Positions 23,601-34,100 of a stretch of 64,000 nt of DNA are shown here, piece after piece. The translations under genes and the position numbers were made by a program. A model generated the notes under the pieces. It did no database searches, was not told the origin of the DNA, and saw only the letters and a list, made by a program, of their open reading frames with translations. Origin of the DNA: Macrotis lagotis (taxonomy: Eukaryota > Chordata > Mammalia > Peramelemorphia > Peramelidae); contig NC_133658.1 in NCBI RefSeq assembly GCF_037893015.1, positions 62,229,636 to 62,293,635 of the forward strand, read 5' to 3'. Position 1 is the first letter of the stretch. Each line of letters opens with the position of its first letter.

Positions 23601-25373
23601 AGGAAAAATTACAGGGTCATGTGGGATTTTGTGGGGACCTAAGACTAGTTTCTCTGAAATCTCAGCTGTAAACTTCTTTCATAGAGTTGGAAGAAATGTT
23701 TACAGATGGGCCTGCTGCTCTAACCACTGGCTGCCTCACATCCCTTCAACAGAAATTCAAGTTTACCCACTCCAGGTAGTAACCAAGGTAAGGAACAGTT
23801 TTCAGAGGTGTATCAAGGGTACCAGTAGCACTCTATGTGCAAGTCAATCTATTATCATCTAGGAAAAGCAAATCAAGCAAACTGAATGGGAGCAAGAGTG
23901 GTTCTACCTGGTATTCTGCAAATCCTTCAGGTCAATAAAACCTTAGATCCCTAGCAAAAAGAAGGAAAAAATCAAATCAAATCTAACTAGCCAAGAGGTG
24001 AAGCCAAAGCCAGAAATGTCAGCAATGGCTCCAGTGCTACTCAGGAAGAGTAGAAGATTCTTGAGAGCTAACTGGGTATGATCCTATCCATCTCTGGGGC
24101 TACATGTCCCAACAGGGATGGTTGGAGGGTTGTAAATGAGAAATAAGTATATTAAATTAGCTGATGGAAGAAGTGGGAAACCCAATGCCTAAAGTCCTTG
24201 CCTGATTAATGAGAGGTATTGGGAGGCCCAGGATGCTTTTTTTCTGTGCCACAGACCTGAACCGGTCTGACCTTCATGCTTTGGCAATATCCTAGTTAGG
24301 GCCCAAGACTGATCTGTAAAGCTTATCTTGTTCTCTGACTGCCTCAGTTGGCCTACATGAAACACCGGAATGCTGCCTATGACTCTACAGGGAGAGATGA
24401 ACACTAAAAGGAGCTGGAAAGAGGAGGAGGAGGAGGAGAAGAAAAACTACAGTTCGGTCTGCTTATCCAATTTTGGTTTCCTTGAACAGGCTGCCTTTTC
24501 AAAAAAAAGAGAATGGGGGTGGAGATGGAATGGTAAGTACTGCCTGCTAAGAACTACTGGGCCTTATGCTGCATAACCAACTCATATCAGATGTTCATGT
24601 TCATATACAAGGTGGGTGAAGGCTATACTCAGCTAGTTGCCTCAACATAAGGTCCGAGGATTTTATGGAGATAAGATAAACCCCTGAATAGTATGAAATG
24701 AAAAAGCAGCAAAGGGCAGCCGAACTCCCCAAGCTCCAAAGGCATCTAAAACTACTCAAGAAAAGGTAACTTATTTTCTTCACTCTCCCCTCCCCCATAG
24801 GTTCCTTTCAATTCCCGATGCTTTGTCCACTGTAGGGGGTTTAATATGTTTTTCCATTTTATTCCATTCCACTCCCAGAGATGAAAATAACGGGTCAAAA
24901 CCCGAGCCGGAGGCTGAAGAAACTGGAAGAAAAAAACTAAGAGACAGAAAGCACCTTTAAGAAATCATCTAATCCAGTGTGCTCAGTTTTTGCAGGTGAG
25001 AAAACTCAATAGTGCAATGTTCACGATTTATGGGGAAGGCAGGCGGTGCTCCGAGGTCCACAAAGGGCTTCGGGCACGTCTCTCCAAGCCTCACGCCTGG
25101 GGGCGAGAGTGATGCTCCGGGTGGTGCAGGCGGGGAGGCGGGGGCGGCTCCCCGGGCCGCGCCTTCCGGCCTCTCCGGGCGGCTCCGGCCCCGCGGGCGG
25201 CCGGCGGGGAGCCGCTCCCCCGGGGTCGTGTGACCTTGGCCCGGGCCCCGCCCCTCCCCGGCCCCCTCCCCCGCGCGCGCCCCCTGACCTCCGGGCGGCC
25301 GGTCCAGCTTCAGGATGTCCCGCAGGTGCTGCGTGGCGTCCTCGATGTCGATGCTGGCGCAGGAGGAGGCCAT
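8608..25373 (-). CDS. EDC4: EDC4 (Ge-1/Hedls), enhancer of mRNA-decapping protein 4, 29 coding exons, 1393 aa
   Basis: P-body scaffold that joins DCP1/DCP2 to activate mRNA decapping. Minus-strand CDS exons: 25289-25373, 22427-22583, 21195-21306, 20576-20675, 19854-20043, 19429-19576, 18752-18856, 16853-16962, 16586-16669, 16246-16341, 16029-16131, 15675-15855, 15473-15545, 15283-15374, 14981-15177, 14749-14837, 14500-14653, 13983-14416, 13600-13701, 13240-13392, 13050-13086, 12726-12903, 12147-12302, 11871-11986, 11595-11760, 11261-11447, 9389-9608, 8936-9099, 8608-8800. These total 4182 nt with no frame break; human EDC4 is about 1401 aa. It starts MASSCASIDIEDATQHLRD. The WD40 part spans roughly residues 120-510, a Ser/Pro-rich linker 510-930, and coiled-coil or helical segments 935-1260. 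The helical C-terminal domain ends in IMLQGLAVPGLN. The human poly-serine run is much reduced. Introns 5 and 22 look U12-type. A rare-variant GATAAA at 8482-8487 might be the polyadenylation signal (weak). Confidence 0.97.
9880..10835 (+). mobile_element. Old L1 LINE 3' end (split by a SINE)
   Basis: Plus-strand fragment of the ORF2 C-terminus and 3' UTR of an older marsupial L1. It shows the typical 'ccctttgacccagagatgttaggc ... gtggcaaagaattggaaaa ... ggaatactattatgctg' series, which corresponds to the conserved L1 ORF2 end (AKNW...KCPS...W...MEYY-like). It is truncated at the 5' end and diverged, and is interrupted by a SINE at 10319-10452. It lies antisense to EDC4. Confidence 0.8.
10319..10452 (+). 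mobile_element. tRNA-derived marsupial SINE (WSINE1/SINE1-like), nested in L1
   Basis: Full head and body: 'ggctaggtggcacagtg', B-box-like 'gggttcaaatcc', then 'acttaataattacctag'. It is flanked by an exact 11-base target-site duplication, CAATGATGGGG (10308-10318 and 10453-10463), so it inserted into the older L1. Confidence 0.92.
12303..12725 (-). other. EDC4: EDC4 intron 22, putative U12-type (minor spliceosome) intron
   Basis: The sense-strand donor is GTATCCTTGG, matching the first eight positions of the U12 consensus. The 3' end carries TTCCTTAGC, one base off the U12 branch consensus, with its A about 13 bases before the acceptor. The acceptor (CCAGTGATTCAG) lacks a polypyrimidine tract, as expected for U12 introns. 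It interrupts the coiled-coil coding region between EHE and QRRLERAL. Confidence 0.75.
17335..18121 (+). mobile_element. 5'-truncated marsupial L1 LINE, 3' end
   Basis: Plus-strand L1 fragment in EDC4 intron 7. One frame reads MCIPFDPAVSLLGLYPEEM then KKGKNITCTKIFIEALFVVA and KCPSIEEWLKK, homologous to the C-terminus of L1 ORF2 (human 'MFIAALFTIAKTWNQPKCPS'). A 3' UTR with a G-rich patch and an AATAAAATCTT tail follows. A SINE inserted in the tail (18122-18292), and a few bases of tail continue beyond it. It is antisense to EDC4. Confidence 0.88.
18122..18292 (-). mobile_element. WSINE1-like SINE inserted in the L1 tail
   Basis: Minus-strand copy, tail first: poly-T, 'aaggcagtgaggttaagtgg', 'tttgaacccaggtactcctg', then 'gcaccacctagctgccc'. 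It is flanked by AATAAAATCTT and AATAAAACCTT, target-site duplications taken from the L1 tail. Intron 7 of EDC4. Confidence 0.9.
19577..19853 (-). other. EDC4: EDC4 intron 5, putative U12-type (minor spliceosome) intron
   Basis: On the sense strand the intron begins GTATCCTTT, a full match to the U12-type 5' splice site RTATCCTTT. Close to its 3' end it has GTCCTTAGC, near the U12 branch site TTCCTTRAC and about 10-14 bases before the AG. The 277-base intron breaks a glutamine codon (CA|A), and both flanking exons encode conserved WD40-region sequence. The family-level rule is well established; the assignment here is inference from the two motifs. Confidence 0.75.
21307..25288 (-). other. EDC4: EDC4 introns 1 and 2 (with exon 2 between)
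   Basis: Intron 2 (21307-22426) and intron 1 (22584-25288) flank coding exon 2 at 22427-22583. Apart from scattered old MIR-like stretches (for example about 22790-22900, minus strand) I recognise no young repeats or further genes. A run of A's at 23500-23506 and GA-rich DNA at 24420-24440 are the only low-complexity patches. Confidence 0.6.
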
Positions 25374-25760
25374 GGGGTCGGGCGGCCGGGCCCGGGAGCC
25401 GCGAGGGCGTCACCGTCCCCCTCCTCCTCCTCCGGGCCGGGCCGGGCGTGGGCGCGCCGCCCCTGCTGCCCTCGTCCTCCTCCTCCTCCTCGGCCGCTCC
25501 GTGCGCCGGCTGCCCGGCTGGCGGCCTCGCTGCCTCGCTCCGCGCTCCCTCCGCCCCGCCAACCCCACCAACCGCCTCCACTTCCGGTCCGCCGCCGCCG
25601 AGCTCCCCCCGCGCCCTCGCAGCCCGCGCCGCGCTCCGAAGGTTCCGGGCTGCGCAGGTTCCGGCCGGGAGGCACAACTCCCAGCAGTCCGACGTCAGAC
25701 AAAGGGCAGCCCCGACTGGGCCGGAAGGCTCCTTCGGGGGGCCAAGTTCACCCCAGCTCG
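25080..25760 (-). promoter_or_regulatory. EDC4: EDC4 CpG-island promoter (ETS, CRE-like and SBS-like sites)
   Basis: CpG-dense DNA around EDC4 exon 1 with no TATA box. Recognisable sites upstream of the start codon at 25373 include an ETS/GABP-type CACTTCCGGT near 25577-25586. A ZNF143/THAP11-type ACAACTCCCAGCAGTCC lies near 25674-25690, immediately followed by a CRE-like GACGTCAG. The long overlapping reading frames on both strands are GC artefacts. The transcription start is probably between about 25400 and 25690 but cannot be fixed from sequence. Confidence 0.75.
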
Positions 25761-25811
25761 TCCAGGGGAGACTTTTTCTGGATGTTTTCCTCATCCGCAG
25801 GATCTTTGACT

Positions 25812-25965
25812 TTTTTTTTTAGATTTTTTTCAAGGCAGCGGGGTTAAGTGGGCTTGCCCAAGGCCACACAGCTAGGTAATTATGAAGTGTCTGAGGCCGG
25901 ATTTGAACCCAGGTACTCCAGACTCCAGGGCTGGTGCTCTATCCACTGTGCCAGCTAGCCGCCCT
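25812..25965 (-). mobile_element. WSINE1-like SINE at the edge of the EDC4 promoter
   Basis: Minus-strand SINE with a poly-T lead, 'caaggcagcggggttaag', 'ggatttgaacccaggtactc' and 'tgccagctagccgccc'. Flanking duplications GATCTTTGACT (25801-25811) and GATCTTAGACT (25966-25976) mark the insertion. It lies about 120 bases upstream of the SBS/CRE-like promoter sites, in the same orientation as EDC4. Confidence 0.92.
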
Positions 25966-26112
25966 GATCTTAGACTTCTAAAGGCCCGAAGAGGCTCTCG
26001 ACATGGCCTCAGGGTCAAAAAGTTCTAACATGTATCTATACATAAAAGGCTCCAGCTCAGCAAGAGGAAAACAAGTCTCTTAAGGTCCATGAATTCTGGG
26101 AAAAAATGTTCT

Positions 26113-26845
26113 TTGAAGCTGTGACCTCATCCAACCTTTCTGGAGAGCAATTTGGAACTATACCCAAAGGGCAACAAAAATGAGCATACCCTTTGATCCA
26201 GCAATACTACTACTGGGCCTAAACCCTGAAGAAATGATGAAAAAGGGTAAAAACATCACTTGCACAAAAATATTTATAGCAGCCCTGTTTGTGATGGCAA
26301 AGAATTGGAAATCAAGTAAATGTCCTTCAATTGGGGAATGGCTTAGCAAACTGTGGTATATGTATGTCATGGAACACTATTGTTCTATTAGAAACCAGGA
26401 GGGATAGGAATTCAGGGAAGCCTGGAGGGATTTGCATGAACTGATGCTGAGTGAGATGAGCAGAACCAGAAAAACACTACACCCTAACAGCAACATGGGG
26501 GTGATGTTCAACCTTGAAGGACTCAATCGTTCCATCAGTGCAGCAATCAGGCAATTTGGGGCTGTCTGCAATGGAGAATGCCATCTGTATCCAGAGAAAG
26601 AACTGTGGAGTTTGAACAAAGACCAAGGACTATTAATTTTAATTTAGAAAAAAAAAAGATATCTTATTGTCTGACTTTGTATAAGAGATAACTTTTATAC
26701 TTTTTGCTTCTTCCTTAAGGATGTGATTTCTCTCTCCAACATAGAAACAAAATAAAGACTGACAGATTGCTTTCTGTGGGTGGGGGAGGGAAGTAAGATT
26801 GGGAGAAAAATTGTAAAACTCAAATAAAATCTTTAAGTAAAAAAA
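26113..26845 (+). mobile_element. 5'-truncated marsupial L1 LINE, 3' end
   Basis: Plus-strand copy very similar to those at 17335 and 62111. It encodes SIPFDPAILLLGLNPEEM and KKGKNITCTKIFIAALFVMA in one frame before the 3' UTR, the G-rich patch and an AATAAAATC tail followed by A's. It sits in the EDC4-NUTF2 gap. Confidence 0.88.
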
Positions 26846-27273
26846 AACACTCCTTGAAAAATGCAGGGTGGAGAGCCCCAGATTGGGAATCAATCAATAA
26901 CATTCTACAGGTGCTAATTTGTAGTAGGTGCTCGATAAATGTTTATGCCCTTCCCTTTAGAGTGAACTACAGGGGTCACAGACCTGTACAAGAGGTAGCC
27001 CAAGGCTTTTAAAAAAAAAGGAAACCAGATCTCAGAAGTGAAAATTTGCCAAAGGCTATGTGGATACCAACAGTGAAGCCAGACCCTTTTGTCTCACAAT
27101 TCCAGTCCTCTTTCCATTCTTTTCATTCTGAGGGGCAAGGAAGTTTACATCACCTAATGCGCCTCCCCACAGTGAAACTAATGAAGTTGTCTTTCCACAC
27201 ATCTATAAGGGACAGAAAAGTAGAGCAGATCCACTCACTGACAGTCATCTGCTTTAGAGTTAAAAGAATTTAG

Positions 27274-27433
27274 AGCGGCTAAGCGGCACAGTGGATACAG
27301 TACTGGCCCTGGAGTCAGGAGTACCTGAGTTCAAATCTGGCCTCAGACACTTAACAATTACCTAGCCATGTGGCCTTGGGCAAGCCACTTAACCCCACTG
27401 CCTAGCAAAAACTAAAAAAAACAAGCAAAAAAA
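27274..27433 (+). mobile_element. WSINE1-like SINE
   Basis: Plus-strand copy: 'agcggctaagcggcacagtgg', 'gagttcaaatctggcctcag', 'acttaacaattacctagcc', then an A-rich tail. Confidence 0.9.
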
Positions 27434-27439
27434 TGATTG

Positions 27440-28330
27440 AAGTAATTTAATAATCATCCACCTGGATTTAATCTCTTATTTTACATATGGGTAACCTGAG
27501 GAGCTGGGAAGGGAAATGACTAGCCTGCTCACACAAGGGGAGGAGTTAAGATTCAATCCCTTAACTAGAATCATTGAATATTAGAGCTTAAAGAGACTTT
27601 AGAGTACTCTAAAACCTTCATTTTATAGATGAAGAGCCTGAACCTTCAAGGGAAGAGTTAATTTGCTTTAGGTCATATGGCTAGTAACTATCAGAACTGA
27701 AACACATCCTTTTTGATTCCAAATTCATTATCTTTTCCACTATGCTCTCTAGGTGTCAAAGGCCAGATGCCTAATCACTCAAAACCCAGGAGCTAGCAAA
27801 AAAAGGAAAATGTAGGGACTGATTTGAGGTACAGAGAGCAGTCCAATTGAAACTTCAACCACTCTTTCATGTGCCCAAGAAGTTTTACTTCATTCAACCT
27901 GTCACAAGCATTTAAAACAAAAAAGAAAAAAATGAACCCAAAATAAATTAGAGGAAATTAAAGGGCTTGGGACTTGTTTCTTTGAAAATGGTCTGAGAGA
28001 AAGCACTGTGTTGGGCTTTTAGAGTATTGGCATCTCTTCCCTCACAGCATGGAAGAACCCAGACAGAAAAGACAAAACACTTTTGAGTAAACCCAAGAAA
28101 GGGATCCAGAAAACTCAATACAAAGATAAAGGACCATGAGGCCCTTTTAGTTCCTGCATTGCCTACATACTGGTCATTGTACATGCCTGACAAAGGCCAC
28201 CAAGCAGGAGACCCTCAAAAGGGGGTCCTTCCTGGAATGAAATTTTCTAGGGATAAGAAGACTCCTAGGTATAGATGTTCCTTTGCCTTATCAAGCAAAA
28301 CACAGTTTTGTTTAAAAAAAAAACGAACTC
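27440..28330. other. EDC4-NUTF2 intergenic DNA with old MIR-like remnants
   Basis: Two stretches resemble old MIR-type SINEs on the minus strand: about 27470-27560 (ttacatatgggtaacctgag) and 27590-27755 (tttatagatgaagagcctga). The remaining bases up to the candidate NUTF2 polyadenylation site show no gene. Confidence 0.45.
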
Positions 28331-31185
28331 TTTATTGATTATACATTTCAGGCACAGGTACAATGTAGTGTGGCTGTCATATTTAGTTTCTATAGTGATT
28401 GTATCAGGTCAATTCAAAAGTAACCAGGCACCTGATTTATCCTCTCTTTCTCTCTGTCAAATAGTATCTACAATCCCAAGTTCTTTGTATCAAAGTATAT
28501 AGCATGTCTGTTCAGATGAGCAGCATGCAGGAGCTCAGAACTCAAACTTGTTATTCTAAGATGACAATTCTCAACCAATACAGAAGGGAAATCATGTTAT
28601 AGAATTATACATCACAGGCCAAAAACAATTCTGGCCACTGCAGCGACCCTGCAGGTATTAGGCTTTCCAGGCAGAGGTTAGTATTGCATTCCAGAAAAGG
28701 TTCTCATCTCCCAAAGTTGGGAGTAGATCTAAGTGTGAAGAATCACATCACTTGGTGTCACCATAAAAAGGACCAACTCAAGGTTGGTTTCTGCCAATGC
28801 TGATACTACTGATGCATTGGGAACTAGATTAAGTTGGGCCTGAAAAATCCTTCAAGAGAAACCCTGATGTAGCAAAAAGATCACTGGCTTGGGAGTTCTA
28901 GGCTAGGCTCTGCCACTGGCTATCTGTACAGGATGACATGTCTCTGAAAAGAGGGAACCCAATAAGTTGATCTCAGGGCCCCTCCAACTTTAACACTGTA
29001 TAAAATAGGAGACCAGTTCAAGTCCTGCAACACAGAAATGAACTGAGGTTGGTCCTGGTTCTAAAAAACAGGTCCGATTATTCCTACTTCCTCTTCCATT
29101 CTAGTTTAGTAGGGGATTTACCATTTAAACAACAGTCTGGAGCTACTTGCTATAGGGACTAGTGCTTAGAGAATAGAAACACAAAATGGCCTTAATTTGT
29201 ATCCTCCTATGGCTATAAAATTCTAACCACTCAGGAAAATGGATTTAGAAATATCTAGATTATGTGTAATGGGGTGAGAAAAACCTAGTAGAGAGGGTAT
29301 ATGTGTAAGAATTTTGGAAGTATAAAACTGCTTTCTTCTTTCATGTCTTCAAAACAAAGTTAGATGCCAACAAAATAATTAAGCTTCTGTTGCTATCAGA
29401 AAGGTATTTTGCAGACAGCATAAAACATTGGAAAATAGGCCCAATGATGTATTGAGTCTCACTGGAAGGGAGGGGAGGAAGACAAGGGAGCAAATTACCC
29501 CAGGTCACCTTACCTCTCCCAATCCCCCTCCTTCAAGAGATTTCCTCTCCTAAATCAAGCTGGTCTTCCCTCTGTAGTCTAGATGATGCAGTTTCCTGGG
29601 TATGCAATAAGGGGGTTGACTAGTAATGGCACAGGATCACATGTAACTTAGAAAAAAGAAAACTGTATCTCAACATGGGCTTTCTCCCTTCATCCAGTTC
29701 CAATTTAGAATGGAAAAGGAATTTTTAAATTATTACTAAGATAATGAAGCAAATAGCATCTTGAGAATCTATGCCCTGGTAAAGCCAGAACACTTCAGAG
29801 ATCCTTGGGAGGCAAAAGGAGATTTATTTGCCCTTCATTCAGGTAAGCAAACTAGGCTAGGATGTTACAGGAGTCATTAAAGGGAACCCTGGCTGACAAA
29901 ATACAGAAAGGTTTGTGTGGGGGTGGAAGACTGGCTCTCCCAGAAACTATCCCCACAAGATTTACTTTGGGAAATAAGTGAAGCAATCCTCTTCTCAGAA
30001 GGATTCTCCCAAAAGTCAAAGCTGGGATCCCTCTGGAAAAGGGGTTATTTAACCCACCAAAACTTAATAGCTATTCACATCCCTGGTTCTTTCTGATCCT
30101 TTCAGATAAATGCTGCTTCCATGGGCATATTCTAGAGAGAATTCAGTTACATTAAGAACCTACTTCCTTAAAGGAGAAGAGCAGTTCTGGAGGAGGAATT
30201 CCCATTCTGTCCCTTTTAATCCACAAGTGGAGCAGCCTTCCCCAAAGATCTTATCTTCTTCCACACCCAGCGATCAGTTAGTTAAAACCAAAGTAAAATC
30301 ACCAGAGTCCTTCCTGTAAGGCTCTGACAGTTAGGAAGCACAGGAAAATGTGGCCAAGATCTGCCCTCTTGTGGTAAAAATCCTTGACCTCTGGAGGACA
30401 ATATGCAAAGAGAGAAGTCCAACATGGAGATGAAACATGCTGGAATCAGTGAGATATGCTGAAGAGGTTTGTGAGTGCAGTTGAGTACTCTTGAAGGTCC
30501 AGGATCATCCTGACACCCCAAACAAGGTGCGCCCTTTACTCATCCCACTAAATGAAGCGAGCCTCTAAGAAGACAGAAGGAATTTCCCTTCAGAAATTCT
30601 CAGGTGCCAGTTCTTCAGGAAGAGGCAAAGAGCAACTACAGAGATTTTTTTCTTTGTATACATTATTCAGGGAAAATTAAGTAAGATAAAAACAAAATTA
30701 GAGGATGGCTTGGTGGGTTACGTCCTAAACAGTGAACTGGTTAAACTAATTAAAACAATTTAAACTGTTAAGAAAATTTTCATGGTTTTATTGTATAATG
30801 AGGCATTGGAACATCTGAACAAATCAAGATCTGGGCTGCACACGCAGCTGCTGCTTTCTCCTTCGTTTCTTTGGGTTACTAGAGCAACTTGTCAGTACAT
30901 TAAAAAAAAAAAGACAACCTTTTGCATTACTTAGTCTTTCTAAGGCATGCGCTGGTACAACACAAACTTCTCCTGTCAGATGCAGCTAGTCTAACGTCCA
31001 AATATCATGCACAACACACTCAAATAGTGGTGCCACTGCCACCACCGCGGTGTCCACCCACCGCGGCCTTGCAGGCTTGTGTATGATTTTTGGAGTGTTT
31101 GGAGGGGCCTGGGGAAAGGAAGTGTGAATAATATCGGGAAGAGGAGAGAGAAGGAAACAGCGTGGGCGCCTGGGGAAGAGGAGGC
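28331..31185 (-). other. NUTF2: NUTF2 3' UTR, two candidate ends
   Basis: Two minus-strand AATAAA signals lie past the stop: a proximal one at 30787-30792 (3' UTR about 400 bases) and a distal one at 28331-28336 (about 2.85 kb). The distal one is followed on the sense strand by a strong U-rich run, typical of a real cleavage site. The stretch between them has no young SINE or L1, unlike the DNA on both sides, which fits an exonic 3' UTR. Which end is used cannot be decided here. Confidence 0.5.
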
Positions 31186-34100
31186 TCAGCCGAAGTTGTG
31201 CAGCGCTAGCCTGAACATGTCATTGGTGCACACCCAAGCATCATTGATGTTCTTTAATAGAAATATCTGGTGGAATCCCATGATGGGGTCTTCATCAGCC
31301 TGTTGAAGAGAGAGGAAAGACACACCTTTGAACAATGTGCTGAAAGTAATGCAGGGAATCAGAACCAGTCCGTTCTGGGTTTTTAGAACAAACAACACAA
31401 TTATGCCACGCTGCCTTCAGGCAATAGAGAGAGGTAGGTCAGTGGATTTAGAGTCCAAGAAGGTACTCTCACCATGGTCAACACACTTCTACTCTCTGGG
31501 TTTTAGTTTTCAAAGCTGTAAATCATGGGCCTAGGGACCAGATATTTTCTCAGGTCCCATTCTAGCTCTAAATCTAGGATCCTATTAAATAAGAAAATAA
31601 GTAGGCTAAAAGGGGTATATTCCCAATTCTGGTACCCTGAAGCTCTAGATTACTCCTTGGAGAGTCTGGGCCATTTAACACCTGACCTTCTGTTTCCCTG
31701 AGAGCACATTCTCCACTATCAATACTGGTTCAGCCACCCTGGGAGACATGGCTTTCTCTGAGGATTAGAGACAGCTCCTTGGGAGAGCTTTTCATTCATA
31801 TTTAGTTCAGCTGCTGGCTCCAGCTAGAATCACTTAGAAAATATGCACAGATTGTAAATTCCTGCAGGCTGGGATGGGGGAGAAGACCTGAAGTTTACCA
31901 ACCACTGGCTGTGAATCAAAAATAGCCTATTTCCGAGGGCAGCATGGACTATCATTAGATAAAAGGGAACTACACCCCACAGAAAAGCAACACAGCAGCA
32001 TTAGATTAGAAAACAAGAGGCCAGAAGCAGCATGCACTGACTGGGCAGGTCAGGATGTTCCCTTCAGTAGAGCTTCCTTCAACTGTGTCTGGGAAAACAG
32101 GTACCAACTCAACAGACAGGTCTCTGGAGAAAAGGGCAGGGACCGGAAGAGCTTGACCAAAGTTAAGATGAGAATAGCCAGCAACCAGGTCCTTCCTAGC
32201 CCTCTGAAAGGGGTCTACTGGTCCTCTTATTCCCTTCAGGTAACCCAACTAACATGTGTTTCATGGGTATTCCAAGTAATCTTAGTATAAAAGTCAGATA
32301 CTGAAGAGAAGTAGTAGGTTATGGGCACATCCTCTTGGTCCTCTGCCCTGTGCAAGGAAGTATCCAAGTGGCTCTGAGCAGATACCAATAGAAGTCGAAC
32401 CATTCCTTGATTGGGGTTTTTTGGCTTGTTTGTTTGGCCTAGAGATGGAAAGCAGTTCTCTGACCTAAGGGAGGATGGCTCGTCACTGACACCTGATACT
32501 GCAGGTCTGAAGGTTAACAGAGCCTCACCATGCTCAATTAAGGACCTTTTTTAAAGACTACAGTCTGATCTAAGCACAATAAAATGAGAGAAAATCACTG
32601 TAGAAGCTAACCAGGGAGATCTCTTGGGAAACTGAGGGCAAGGGAGACAACTAGGATGAAGGACTTTCAATTTTAGAAGGGACAGAGCAGGGAAGAGCTG
32701 GGCTGGAAAAGGAATTCAAGTCACTGAAAAATGGTCAGAGAACTAGCAAGGTTTATATCAATACATGAAGTACTAAGCCCATCAACGAGATCCCTCATTG
32801 GATGGAAGGGACAGAAAGGATGGAAGCAAGGCCTTGTCTGCTCCTTCACATGTTACCTGCTCAAACTGAGGTGCTCCCAGAGAAGCCAAGTACCAATAAT
32901 CTCACATTGAGGTACTGTTTTTAAGGTTTATAAAGCACTTTCCTCACATTAGTTCTATGAGGTATGGAGTGATTTTATCAGTCCTGCTTTACAGATGAGA
33001 AAACAGACAAAAAGATGTTAAATAACTTGCCCAAAGTCACAGAAGCAGGAAATGAGAGAGACACAAACTTGATCCCAGTCTTCTGACACCAAATCCAATG
33101 CTCTCTGAGCTATGCCCAGGACTGTCTCAGCCAGAGGTGCAATTCTCTCACCCCCAATCTATGTTGACACTTCTACCAAGAGAAGATCCTGTTTGCTCAG
33201 AGATGCTCAAAAGAGTCCACCCTGAGACTGGTTCCTTAGCAGGAACCTTCTCCAAGCACCCACAGGTGGAATTCCACTTGTACTTCTTGGACATTACTTC
33301 TTCAAGAAGGTATTGATTGTTCATTCTGCCTGATTTCACCAAAATAACTATTTTGAAGTGATAGGAAACACCACAGGTACCCCACTAGAACAGGATGGGA
33401 ATATGTGACTAGACAATGGAACTTATCTGAGGAGTAGCTTTCATGTGGAAGATATCAGAATTGCTCTCCCTGGTTCCAGTGGACAAAAGTAAGAACTAAA
33501 GTAGAAATGGCAGAGAGGTCGATTTCAGCTCTAAGTTTTAGGGAAAACCTCCTCACTGTGTGAGCTCTCTAAAACAGGGAGGGGTTGCTCCTAACTAGAG
33601 GTCTCCAAATGAAGGCTGGAGGATCACTGGGGAAGGCCATTGTAAAGGGGGGGTGAAGTATGAGTTAGACTAAAGAGCCAGGAAGGTCCTTTCCAACTGT
33701 GCATTTATAGCTCTGAACAGGACCCTTAACCCTAGATCCCCCTTGCTCAGTGGGGATGTGGGCCTGTTCTTCTTGGGCAGTTATGAAGACAGAGGTGGAA
33801 AGAGGGAGACATGCCCCAGAGCAAGCTTTAGAGAAAGTCTGATAAGAGCCCCCCAAATGGCAGCTGTTCATTCTATGTACCTCTGAAGCAGGAAACAATG
33901 GAGGGCAGGAGACAGAATAACCCTTAAGCCTGTGATCCACAGGCAGCAGCAAGATGTAGTAGAAAGAGCGCTGGACTGGAGTCAGGAGTGACCTGGATTC
34001 GAATCCTGCCTCCGACACTTACTTGCGATGTGACTATGGGCAAGTCACTTAACCTCTCTGAGCCTCAGTTTCTTCATCTGTAAAATGGGGATAACAACAC

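Noticed and set aside
25021-25847. 200-258 codon frames on both strands over the EDC4 island
   Set aside because: GC artefacts; only 25289-25373 is coding (EDC4 exon 1).
26180-26407. Short frames KKGKNITCTKIF... at 17443, 26180 and 62155 as host genes
   Set aside because: They are C-terminal L1 ORF2 remnants with L1 3' UTR and tail directly after.
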